DNA of 64,000 bases from Candidatus Nitrospira kreftii (GTDB taxonomy: Bacteria > Nitrospirota > Nitrospiria > Nitrospirales > Nitrospiraceae), in NCBI GenBank assembly GCA_014058405.1, contig CP047423.1, forward strand, positions 3,332,501 through 3,396,500, written 5' to 3'. Below are positions 34,595 to 42,516 of the stretch, piece by piece. A model generated the notes under the pieces. It had not been told where the DNA came from, searched no databases, and saw only the letters and a list, made by a program, of their open reading frames with translations. Each line of letters starts with the position of its first letter. Positions within the stretch are counted from its first letter, which is position 1. Both the position numbers and the translations under genes were made by a program.

Positions 34595-34963
34595 ATGAAA
34601 CTTCTTACCGGTGTGCTTGCGACAACTTCCTCAATCCTGCTGGCGTGCTCCGTCGCGTCGGCAAACCCGGCACTGCTTCCCAAACATGAGGGTTACCCGA
34701 TGCAGAACTCAGGCAGTCCGGTAACCGGCCAGCCGACCGCGAACGATCCCGGCCAGGCGAACGCAGGCGGGGAATCCTCTCTGCTGAAGGCAGCGGGATT
34801 TGACGATCACCATAGCAAACAAGAGCTCGTGAAGACGGACAATGCGCGGATCACGCAAGCGCAGGGCGCCGGCAGGCTTCCAGACGTACAGGGGCCGGAC
34901 ATCAAGATTGCTCCACCGGTGACCTCTGCCACCAAGATCACCGGCGATCGTAAGATCGACTAA
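34595..34963 (+). CDS. Small secreted hypothetical protein
   Basis: A 122-aa protein with a signal peptide (LLTGVLATTSSILLACSVAS, cleavage after ASA). The mature part is hydrophilic and low in structure, with NPALLPKHEGYPMQ and AGRLPDVQGPDIKIAPPV. AGGGAG lies upstream of the ATG. The gene ends before a strong hairpin terminator. Function unknown. Confidence 0.6.
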   Translation: MKLLTGVLATTSSILLACSVASANPALLPKHEGYPMQNSGSPVTGQPTANDPGQANAGGESSLLKAAGFDDHHSKQELVKTDNARITQAQGAGRLPDVQGPDIKIAPPVTSATKITGDRKID

Positions 34964-34976
34964 CTTCTCCTGTATC

Positions 34977-35013
34977 AACAGGGGAAGGCTTGGGCTTCAA
35001 GACTTCCCCTGTT
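34977..35013 (+). terminator. Hairpin terminator after small secreted protein gene
   Basis: Perfect 11-bp stem (AACAGGGGAAG with CTTCCCCTGTT) and a 15-base loop, 13 bases after the stop. No clear T-run follows. It could also serve the convergent glycosylase gene. Confidence 0.6.
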
Positions 35014-35056
35014 CATCCGTCCGGATTCTTTCCGTACCTGAAACAATTTATCTTCC

Positions 35057-35587
35057 CTAGTCAGTTTTGATCAACCGAAACCGCCAAGGTTTTTTTGCCC
35101 ACGCCGCTGCATAGTCTACGCCGATTCTGGGGAAGGTGCCGATCTGCCCAGAGACCACTTTGCCACCGCGATCCTCAAACCACAGAGTCTGTCCATTCGT
35201 CATATCGAGTCGATGCAACGATCGATCGATCTCCAGCTCACGGCAGAGCTTCCCGGGGCCATCAATCAATTTACCATCGACTTCAATCGCTCGAATCAGC
35301 ACGGCCGCGGGAAATTCAGATCGTTCCGTCACCACATTCAACATGTAGTACATGCCATAGATCAGGTAGACATAGGAGATCCCTGGGGGACCGAACAAGA
35401 TCTCAGTTCTCGCAGTTCTCCCCTTCGAGGCATGACAAGCTTTATCCTCTACGCCGACGTATGCTTCCACTTCGATGATTTTTCCCAAAATCGTTCCCTT
35501 CCCGTTCTCACGCACCAAATACTTACCGACCAGTGAGCGAGCGACAACCAGTGTAGGACGACTGAAAAAGGATCGGGGAAGGATCAT
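35057..35587 (-). CDS. mpg: 3-methyladenine DNA glycosylase (AAG/MPG family)
   Basis: A protein of 176 aa from the ATG at 35587, preceded by AGAAGGA; an ATG eight codons earlier lacks a site. The AAG fold is complete: ARSLVGKYLVRE, IEVEAYVGVEDKACHASKGR with the catalytic glutamate, RTEILFGPPGISYVYLIYGM, and AVLIRAIEV. It excises alkylated purines as a base-excision repair enzyme. It is monocistronic. Confidence 0.92.
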   Translation of the reverse strand: MILPRSFFSRPTLVVARSLVGKYLVRENGKGTILGKIIEVEAYVGVEDKACHASKGRTARTEILFGPPGISYVYLIYGMYYMLNVVTERSEFPAAVLIRAIEVDGKLIDGPGKLCRELEIDRSLHRLDMTNGQTLWFEDRGGKVVSGQIGTFPRIGVDYAAAWAKKPWRFRLIKTD

Positions 35588-35740
35588 TCGTTTTTCCTTC
35601 TGCTTCAGCATTCACACCGACTAGCCAAAACGATTCTCCAATATGGCCGAAGGACGACGATGTTGCGAATCGTACTGTACCATGTACGTTGACGGCCTGA
35701 GTAACCGAGAACGCCCTTGGAAGTTGTGTTCCACAGTCGA

Positions 35741-37792
35741 TCAAAAATACCAGGCCAGTCCCCCCATCACCGTCCGGGGATTGCCCGGAACAAAATGGAT
35801 GTCGTTGACTGCGGCCGGTTCTGCCCTAAGTCTTGATTCAAAGGCGAAGATTGCCTGTTCCCACTCCGTGTTGAACAGATTTTGGACGTACAAAAACACC
35901 TCCATCCGGCCATGAGGAAGCCGCATCGGAATGAGATACCGCTCGGACAAATCAAATGTGATCCACGAGGGCGCCTTGATACTACGATCCTCGAGTAGAG
36001 GCCGAACTCCCATGTAGGTGGCCTGAAGTTGCGAAGTCAGTCCTTCCGGCCATTTCAGAATCGCGGCTCCGTAGGCGATGTATTCCGGCGCCAATGGAAT
36101 CGCGTCGCCGTTTCGAAACTCGGCGTGCGTCCATGTAAAGCTACCGTTGACGTAGAGCGGGCCCCAGACTTGACCTCGAGCGGCGACTTCCACACCTTGA
36201 CGCCTGGTTGCGCCTCGAATTTCCGTGGTTCCTTCATCGCCGACGAACACGAGTTCTGATTTGATATCCATTCGCCAGAGCGTCGCGAGTAACTCAAGCT
36301 TATCCGGTCCCAAAGGTCTGGATCGTACGCCGATCTCATAGTTGATGCTTCGTGATAACGGAGCAGATCCTGGTCTTACAGCGGACCGAGCGTCGTTGCT
36401 GTGAAAGCCTTCGCCGTAGTTGATGAAGAATTCCGTCCCCCCCCATGGGCCCAGAATCATATTCATTTTTGGGAGGACGATACCGGAGCTGTTCTGTCCG
36501 GACGATTGCTCCACGCAAGTCGCGCAGCGATTACTCACATCGAAGGTGAACACCTCACCTCGTACCCCGCCGTTAAACCTTAACCACGGCAGCGGCTGCA
36601 CCTCGGCTTTCACAAACGGCGCGTAGGAGGCTGAGAATGCATCGCTGTCGATGGTCGTGCCGGTGAATTGTTTTCGTAACTGCGTGCCCAGTTTTGCATG
36701 AACGTCGTCTACCCTCGTCTGAAATCCCACGGTCCCCATGCTGGGCATCCCGAGAATCTCTGCTCGTTGTTTGAATCCGATCTCACCCCCATAGATGGCA
36801 CGGCGATCGAATTGCGCAAAGCCGTCACCGTTGACCGGGTCATTAAGAAAGAAGGTGAAATTCGTAAACAGATCCAGTCGGTAATATTGACCATACGCCT
36901 TCATGTAGAACTGACCGCCTGAAGTCGTATCGTAGTGGTAGTCCAATTGACCGGTCGTACGCAGTGTATTTCCCCCCTCATACGGATCGATCGCACCGAA
37001 ACGGTTCAGCGAACCGTCGGTCACCGCCCGCAACGGGATCTCGCCGGAACCATCCCATTTGGAATAGAGAAAAGTCCCCTTCACGCTGAGTTCGTCACGC
37101 CCGGTCAGATAGGTCGTGATTTTGCCTAACAGATTGGTCCGAACATACTGGTTGTCGTTGATATACGGGCCATTGGTATAGTAGCCTTCGGCAGCGAACA
37201 GGCTGCGCACCCGCTCTTTGGTCGGAGAAAACATCAACATGTATCGCTGCGTGCTGAACTCTCCTCCGGCCCCTTGAATGACTCCTTCCTTTACCGCCTG
37301 ACGTGTTCGGAAATTGATCGATCCCGCTGTCGCAAAATCTCCGTACTCAGGCAGATAGGCGCCCTTATTGACGTCGACGCCTTCGATCGTTTCGGGAATG
37401 ATAAAGTTCAAATCGGCATAGCCTTGTCCGTGTGCATGACTGCGCAGATTGATCGGCATTCCATCAAGGAAGAACGCGACATCCGTTCCATGGTCGGCAT
37501 CGAAGCCGCGCAGAAAATACTGGTCTGCTTTTCCGGCTCCACCGGAATGCTCGACGGCCAGCATCCCCGGGATTAACCGAAGAATCTGGGAAGGCCTACC
37601 CTGGGGCTGCAAGACAATTTCTTTATCGGGAATGAACTGCTGAGAGGATGCCGCCACCGGTTTATCACCGATGACTGCGACCTCCGGCACTTCCAATTCC
37701 GGTTCATCCGGATCGTGAGCCTGAGCTCTTTCACACATACTGAAAACTACCGCCACAGCTACCACGAATGTCACGGCGCGCCTCGTGTCCAT
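35741..37792 (-). CDS. TonB-dependent outer-membrane receptor
   Basis: A 683-aa receptor with a signal peptide (FVVAVAVVFSMCERAQA), a TonB-box-like PEVAVIGDKP, a plug domain (QPQGRPSQILRLIPGMLAVE, GADQYFLRGFDADHGTD in form, GSINFRTRQAV) and a beta barrel that ends in the outer-membrane signature WYF. His residues are frequent near the plug (HAHGQG). NikR and a decayed HupE-type permease lie beyond DUF3842, so nickel or another metal complex is a reasonable substrate (inference). No riboswitch was seen upstream. Confidence 0.88.
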   Translation of the reverse strand: MDTRRAVTFVVAVAVVFSMCERAQAHDPDEPELEVPEVAVIGDKPVAASSQQFIPDKEIVLQPQGRPSQILRLIPGMLAVEHSGGAGKADQYFLRGFDADHGTDVAFFLDGMPINLRSHAHGQGYADLNFIIPETIEGVDVNKGAYLPEYGDFATAGSINFRTRQAVKEGVIQGAGGEFSTQRYMLMFSPTKERVRSLFAAEGYYTNGPYINDNQYVRTNLLGKITTYLTGRDELSVKGTFLYSKWDGSGEIPLRAVTDGSLNRFGAIDPYEGGNTLRTTGQLDYHYDTTSGGQFYMKAYGQYYRLDLFTNFTFFLNDPVNGDGFAQFDRRAIYGGEIGFKQRAEILGMPSMGTVGFQTRVDDVHAKLGTQLRKQFTGTTIDSDAFSASYAPFVKAEVQPLPWLRFNGGVRGEVFTFDVSNRCATCVEQSSGQNSSGIVLPKMNMILGPWGGTEFFINYGEGFHSNDARSAVRPGSAPLSRSINYEIGVRSRPLGPDKLELLATLWRMDIKSELVFVGDEGTTEIRGATRRQGVEVAARGQVWGPLYVNGSFTWTHAEFRNGDAIPLAPEYIAYGAAILKWPEGLTSQLQATYMGVRPLLEDRSIKAPSWITFDLSERYLIPMRLPHGRMEVFLYVQNLFNTEWEQAIFAFESRLRAEPAAVNDIHFVPGNPRTVMGGLAWYF

Positions 37793-37911
37793 AATTCCTC
37801 GTCATGAATTCTGTGGACGGATGAGACGCCCACGATGATCTTTCGACAGCCGACTCATCGGCAGGCGTAGACCCTCGTGGTCTCGCAACTCTAAACGGAG
37901 GAAGAAAATGT

Positions 37912-38337
37912 TTACGCTCGGCAGGTGGCTTGCACGGCAATACGGACTCGTGAGAGGCATTCGTCGATCAACGTATCCATCGTGCGGCCTCCAGTTCCCA
38001 CGATTTCTACCCGAACTCGATTCAGCGGCAGCAGCACCTTCTTGGCCCTCGCCTCAAGAATCGTCCTGGCAATCTCCTGGGTGACTTCTCCCAGCATGGC
38101 ACCAGGCAACACCATGTTTAATGACGCCACGATGACATCAGCCGTCGGCACGACCCGCGCAATCGCCTCAATTCCTGACTCGACCTGCTCGGCCCCGGCA
38201 TCCCGCATGGCCTCCGCAGCAATGCGGTTTGTTCCCAACGCCATGATTCGACAATCGAGACTCAAGGTTTCCCGCAACCCTGATACAAGCCGGGAACCCA
38301 GTCCTCCCCCGCGTCCGTCGATCACACAGACTCGCAC
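37912..38337 (-). CDS. DUF3842 family protein
   Basis: A 141-aa protein with the glycine-rich opening VIDGRGGGLGSRLV and the segments LGTNRIAAEAMRDAGA and SLNMVLPGAMLGEVTQEIAR, all typical of DUF3842. The family is uncharacterised and often occurs near metal-related genes. It starts three bases after the nikR stop, so the two are one transcript. Confidence 0.85.
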   Translation of the reverse strand: MRVCVIDGRGGGLGSRLVSGLRETLSLDCRIMALGTNRIAAEAMRDAGAEQVESGIEAIARVVPTADVIVASLNMVLPGAMLGEVTQEIARTILEARAKKVLLPLNRVRVEIVGTGGRTMDTLIDECLSRVRIAVQATCRA

Positions 38338-38340
38338 GGT

Positions 38341-38757
38341 TTAGTCCAGGCCCTTTCCGGTCGTCGTCATGGTCAACTTACCGTGCTTCACACCTTTCAC
38401 GCTCACCAACGCATCGGCCACTTTTCGAATGTCCGACCCTTTTCCCTTCACGACCAGCACTTCGAGACAATGGTCATGATCGAGATGCACATGCATACCG
38501 GAGAGAATCTGACCGTGGTAGTCATGCTGAATGTCCGTCAACTTGCTCGTCAGGTCTCGCACATGATGGTCATAGACGAACGTGATCGTGCCCACCGTCT
38601 CTTTATTCTCGTCCCACTCCTGCCCGACGAGATTGTCGCGGATCAGGTCGCGAAGGGCTTCCGACCGATTGGTGTACTTGCGCTGCTCAATGTGGCGGTC
38701 GAACGCATCCAGCAAATGGTGATCGAGTGAGACACCGAAACGCACCAGCTTTTTCAT
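38341..38757 (-). CDS. nikR: Nickel-responsive transcriptional regulator NikR
   Basis: A 138-aa NikR. The N-terminal ribbon-helix-helix ([20 protein letters not shown]) is followed by the ACT-like nickel domain with ligands H78, H89, H91 and C97, at the same spacing as E. coli NikR. It represses nickel uptake genes when nickel is abundant. Its own upstream region holds two GTARCAC boxes. The likely targets are itself, DUF3842 and the divergent HupE-type gene, which is now broken. Confidence 0.93.
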   Translation of the reverse strand: MKKLVRFGVSLDHHLLDAFDRHIEQRKYTNRSEALRDLIRDNLVGQEWDENKETVGTITFVYDHHVRDLTSKLTDIQHDYHGQILSGMHVHLDHDHCLEVLVVKGKGSDIRKVADALVSVKGVKHGKLTMTTTGKGLD

Positions 38758-38776
38758 TAGTTGTCTCTTTCTTTGA

Positions 38777-38803
38777 GTAGCACGACTTGTAATTTAGTAA
38801 CAC
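38777..38803. promoter_or_regulatory. Possible NikR boxes: GTAGCAC-N13-GTAACAC
   Basis: Two near-identical 7-base boxes, GTAGCAC (38777-38783) and GTAACAC (38797-38803), 13 bases apart, in the nikR/HupE intergenic region. GTAACAC equals one half of the GTGTTAC/GTAACAC type of NikR site, but the second box is in direct, not inverted, orientation, so the call is tentative. Confidence 0.35.
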
Positions 38804-38978
38804 TATAATGGCATAGGAATCAACCCACAATCTCGATTCTGAATATCCTACGGAAACTCTGTTGCGGCTGGATTCACGAGCGGGCGAAAAACCTGCGTCC
38901 GATAAATATGTATTGCAGAACCTGGTTCTGGGGTGAGGAAATCACAAGCAGCAGACATCCCTCATCGGTTGAGGTGTC

Positions 38979-39240
38979 ATGGTGTTCCGTACCAGCTTCG
39001 GCGCGATGGCAAACCATCATTGGATGATTGCCTTTAGATTTGGCCTGATTCATGGGTTCGGATTCGCTTCAATGCTCACGGATCTTGGGCTGCTTCAGGA
39101 TTCCCTTTTGCTGAGCCTGGTCAGTTTCAACATAGGAGTGGAACCCGACCACTCGCCATCGTCGCCGCGTTCTTGCCTCTTGCCTATGTGCTCCACCACT
39201 CCTGGTCCTACCTAAAATTGGTCCTCACCGGCAGACTTAC
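38979..39240 (+). pseudogene. HupE/UreJ-type permease remnant, copy 1
   Basis: One frame from about 38979 gives NHHWMIAFRFGLIHGFGFAS and LLSLVSFNIGVE, the centre of the HupE/UreJ_2 fold. After about 39145 the homology moves to another frame: LAIVAAFLPLAYVLHHSWSY and LKLVLTG. The N-terminal half is absent. It is divergent from nikR, so it was probably a NikR-controlled nickel permease. Two shorter relatives lie at 49.5 and 50.3 kb. Confidence 0.6.
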
Positions 39241-39430
39241 AGGATCCCCAAGTAACGGGATTCCCCCTCTTGACTTCTCACCATGACAATTTATCTATTG
39301 GCCGTTGCTGATACTTAACCAGATGGATTGGTGTAAGGCCCAACACTGGCGGAGTACTGGTGGCAGAAATTGCCCCGACCCCTGTTTGGCCTTCCGCGCA
39401 TTCCATTAATTTCAACTTTTTATCCATAAC

Positions 39431-39465
39431 AGGACCTCTCGTAGAGAGGAGGAGGGAGTGTTATG
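39431..39465 (+). promoter_or_regulatory. Possible RNA thermometer at the hsp20 ribosome-binding site
   Basis: CCTCTC (39435-39440), GTA, GAGAGG (39444-39449) form a 6-bp hairpin that leads straight into the Shine-Dalgarno GGAGGAGGG before the ATG at 39463. The same CCTCTC could alternatively pair with the Shine-Dalgarno. Heat-shock sHSP genes often have such elements; here it is inferred from pairing only. Confidence 0.35.
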
Positions 39466-39900
39466 AGCACCTACTTACCGAGTATTGTTTCAACTATCCG
39501 GACCGATGCGTTCGATCGTCAGATCGATCGGCTGTTCAATGAGGCTGTACGAGCCTTTGATGCTGCCGATCAGAGGTGGGTTCCAGCCGCGAATGCTTGG
39601 GAAGATGACAATGGATTCTACGTTCAGATGGCGCTGCCCGGCTGGGAGCCCAAGGACATCACCCTGGAAGTCACTAACCAGATCCTCACCGTACGGGGTG
39701 AGCGGAATGTTGAGCTTCAGAATGCTGACAAATTCCACCTGCGCGAGATTGCTAATGGGCAGTTCGCGCGGCTCTTCCGGCTGCCGTCTTTTGTCGAACA
39801 CGACAAGGCATCTGCCACGCACACGCATGGCCTACTCACGATTACCTTCCCGAAACGGGAAGAGGCCAAGTGTCGGCGCATCATGATCGAAGAAACCTAG
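39463..39900 (+). CDS. Small heat-shock protein, Hsp20 family
   Basis: A 145-aa protein with the alpha-crystallin domain: ANAWEDDNGFYVQMALPGWE, ITLEVTNQILTVRGERNVE and the closing HGLLTITFPKREEAKCRRI, where the usual A-x-x-x-n-G-v-L is THTHGLLTITFPK. It is an ATP-independent holdase. GGAGGAGGG precedes the start. It is followed by a hairpin terminator and then htrA. Confidence 0.92.
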   Translation: MSTYLPSIVSTIRTDAFDRQIDRLFNEAVRAFDAADQRWVPAANAWEDDNGFYVQMALPGWEPKDITLEVTNQILTVRGERNVELQNADKFHLREIANGQFARLFRLPSFVEHDKASATHTHGLLTITFPKREEAKCRRIMIEET

Positions 39901-39935
39901 ACAGCCATTCCACCTGCTCCAGTGTGACCTGACGA

Positions 39936-39970
39936 GGGACCGCACTCGTGTCCATACTCAGTGCGGTCCC
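39936..39970 (+). terminator. Hairpin terminator after hsp20
   Basis: Perfect 11-bp stem (GGGACCGCACT with AGTGCGGTCCC) and a 13-base loop, 35 bases after the stop, followed by CATTGTTTC, a short T-rich stretch. Confidence 0.65.
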
Positions 39971-40074
39971 CATTGTTTCAAAGGTTCAAGTGACTGGAGG
40001 TCAGGTCTATGGCTACTTAATCCAGAGCATAGCGAGTAGGTATGTGACGAAGTGAGCGTTAGTAGACAGAGGGG

Positions 40075-41571
40075 ATGCACAAAACCATGAAGAAGCAATG
40101 CCGGCGTGCTGCAGTCGCCCTGCTCTGTGGTGGAGTTCTGGTCGTCTCTGGCGTGAACGTGTTCCCATCCTCTTCGAATGTGGTCGCCTCTCAACCATCC
40201 ATGAGCAGGGTTCAGTTCGCAAACGCTCCGACAGTGGAAGAGCCACTGTTAGGGCAGCCGTTTGTGCCGATCGCCAAACGCGCCAAAGCGTCCGTCGTCA
40301 ATGTCTCGTCCGTCAAGAAGACCAAGCAGGATGGCCAGAGTTTCCAGAACCCGTTCTTCGATGACCCATTCTTTCGCCGGTTCTTTGGTGAAGAATTCGA
40401 GCGGCGCATGCCGGCTCCACGCGAATTTCAGCAGCAGGGCTTGGGCTCAGGCGTGATTGTGACATCGGACGGTTACATCATCACGAACAATCACGTCATA
40501 GAAGGAGCCGATGAACTGAGCGTCTCCTTGCCGGACAAACGCTCGTTCAAAGCCAAGGTGATCGGGACAGACCCCAAGACCGATGTCGCCGTGATTAAGA
40601 TCGATGCCTCAAACCTTTCGGCACTCCCATGGGGCGATGCGTCTCAATTAGAGGTCGGTGAGATGGTGTTAGCGGTCGGCAATCCCTTCGGGCTGAGTCA
40701 AACCGTCACCATGGGTATTATCAGTGCGATCGGCCGCGCCAATGTCGGCATCGTGGACTATGAAGACTTTATCCAAACCGATGCGGCGATCAACCCTGGA
40801 AATTCCGGCGGCGCGTTGGTGAACCTCAAGGGTGAATTGATTGGCATCAATACGGCGATTTTTTCTCGAAGCGGTGGCTACATGGGTATCGGGTTCGCCA
40901 TCCCCAGCACGATGGCCAAGAGCGTGATGCAGAGCTTGATCAAACACGGCAAGGTCATCCGTGGATGGCTCGGCGTGTCGATTCAAGACGTCACGCCGGA
41001 CTTGGCAAAGGAATTCGGCGCCGCCGAGAACACAGGAGCACTCGTGGGAGATGTCATGGAAGACAGTCCGGCGTCAAACGCCAAGCTCCAGCGGGGGGAC
41101 ATCTTGACGGCGTACAACGGAATCCCCGTGCGAGACTCGAATCACCTCCGTGGCTTGGTTGCCGAGACTCTGCCTGGAACAACGGCACGCCTGTCCGTCT
41201 TGCGCGACAAGAAACCCTTGGATCTCACCATCACCATCGGTGAACTGCCCAAAGAATTGGCCAAGGCCGGCCGAGACGGCAGCGGGAAGGGAGAGCATGC
41301 GCTCGCCGGTCTTACGGTGGAGAATGTCCGTCAGTCTGCTGGCTCGAAGTCGTCCTCCGGCGTCGTCGTAACGGATATCGAGCCGGAGAGCTCGGCCGAA
41401 CGCGCAGGGCTGCAGAAAGGGGACGTCATCCGTGAAATCAACCGGAAGCCTGTCAAAGACGTGAAGGATTTTGAGCGCCTGACGAGCCAGCTTGCTCCGC
41501 GCTCGCCTGTCCTTCTCTTGGTGAAAAGAGGGAACAGCACCATTTTCTTGTCGATCGGTAGGGACCGCTGA
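40075..41571 (+). CDS. Periplasmic serine protease, DegP/HtrA family
   Basis: A 498-aa HtrA protease with a signal anchor near residues 10-30. The catalytic triad is H140 (TNNHVIEGADE), D170 (KTDVAVIKID) and S244 (NPGNSGGALVN). Two PDZ domains follow (about 290-375 and 405-490). The first spacer has a Phe-rich loop (NPFFDDPFFRRFFGEEFE), as in DegP. It degrades or refolds misfolded envelope proteins. It lies next to hsp20 and upstream of the ABC cluster; a second HtrA is at 51.2 kb. Confidence 0.93.
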   Translation: MHKTMKKQCRRAAVALLCGGVLVVSGVNVFPSSSNVVASQPSMSRVQFANAPTVEEPLLGQPFVPIAKRAKASVVNVSSVKKTKQDGQSFQNPFFDDPFFRRFFGEEFERRMPAPREFQQQGLGSGVIVTSDGYIITNNHVIEGADELSVSLPDKRSFKAKVIGTDPKTDVAVIKIDASNLSALPWGDASQLEVGEMVLAVGNPFGLSQTVTMGIISAIGRANVGIVDYEDFIQTDAAINPGNSGGALVNLKGELIGINTAIFSRSGGYMGIGFAIPSTMAKSVMQSLIKHGKVIRGWLGVSIQDVTPDLAKEFGAAENTGALVGDVMEDSPASNAKLQRGDILTAYNGIPVRDSNHLRGLVAETLPGTTARLSVLRDKKPLDLTITIGELPKELAKAGRDGSGKGEHALAGLTVENVRQSAGSKSSSGVVVTDIEPESSAERAGLQKGDVIREINRKPVKDVKDFERLTSQLAPRSPVLLLVKRGNSTIFLSIGRDR

Positions 41572-41601
41572 CAGGAAGAATCAACTGATTGGAGAGATGA
41601 C

Positions 41602-42516
41602 ATGATCGAGGTAAGCCATCTGACACGCCGCTATGGCGATCTGACGGCCGTTGATGACGTGAATTTTGTGATCGGTCGTGGAGAAGTCGTCGGCCTCTTG
41701 GGACATAATGGCGCAGGAAAAACCACGATCATGAAGATGATGACGGGCTTCCTTGAGCCAAGCGGGGGCACTATTCGCATCGATAGCCTTGAGATAGGCC
41801 ATGACACTCCGGCGATCCAGACACGGCTTGGCTACCTTCCTGAGAATTGTCCGGTCTGGCCGGACATGACGGTGATTGACTATTTGGATTACCAGGCAGC
41901 GCTCCACGGGGTGTCTCAAGAACGTCGACCTCATGCGATCACACAGGCCATACGTCGCACGGCCCTGTCCGAGAAGGCAACCAGACCCATCCACACGCTC
42001 TCGCGCGGTTACCGACAACGCGTCGGCGTCGCCCAAGCCATCTTGCACGAACCGGACATCATCATTCTCGATGAACCCACGAACGGTCTGGATCCCACTC
42101 AGATCCGTCATATGCGAGAACTCGTACGCGAGCTGGCCACGAAAGCCACGGTGATCGTCTCCACTCATATTTTGCAGGAAGTGCAGGCCGTCTGCGAGCG
42201 CGTCCTGATTCTCCGAGCCGGACGGTTGGTCATCGACTCGCGACTGGAAGATCTGCAGACGAGTCAGGCGCTCCTCGTCACCGTGGACGGCAAGGCACAC
42301 ACAACGCTCGAATCAGTGGAAGGCGTCGCGAAGGTCACCGAGCTGGCTGCCGACGAAACACGACGGCAGTATCGATTGGAGGCTTCTCCGACCGTAGCCC
42401 CACGGGTGGCTGCAGCCTTAACCCAGGCAGGGCTGGGGGTACATGAATTGAGGGCGGAACGCCACGACCTTGAAACAGTTTTCACCCGCGTGAACGAGGA
42501 GGCCGGACATGCGTGA
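41602..42516 (+). CDS. ABC transporter ATP-binding protein (GldA-like)
   Basis: A 304-aa ABC ATPase. The Walker A is GHNGAGKTT, the signature is LSRGYRQRVGVAQAI, and the Walker B is IIILDEPTNGLDP, all intact. The C-terminal 70 residues are a family-specific extension. Its stop overlaps the start of the fused permease by eight bases. It belongs to the ABC-2/Gld-like set that ends in DUF4340; in this setting transport of an envelope component is likely, rather than gliding. Confidence 0.92.
   Translation: MIEVSHLTRRYGDLTAVDDVNFVIGRGEVVGLLGHNGAGKTTIMKMMTGFLEPSGGTIRIDSLEIGHDTPAIQTRLGYLPENCPVWPDMTVIDYLDYQAALHGVSQERRPHAITQAIRRTALSEKATRPIHTLSRGYRQRVGVAQAILHEPDIIILDEPTNGLDPTQIRHMRELVRELATKATVIVSTHILQEVQAVCERVLILRAGRLVIDSRLEDLQTSQALLVTVDGKAHTTLESVEGVAKVTELAADETRRQYRLEASPTVAPRVAAALTQAGLGVHELRAERHDLETVFTRVNEEAGHA

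Noticed and set aside
37793..37907. Cobalamin riboswitch upstream of the TonB receptor
   Set aside because: No B12-box or matching stem pattern could be found in the short leader.
37908..38086. Short rightward frame with a good GGAGGAAG ribosome-binding site, antisense to DUF3842
   Set aside because: It lies fully inside the well-supported DUF3842 gene in antisense, is under 60 codons and has no family features.
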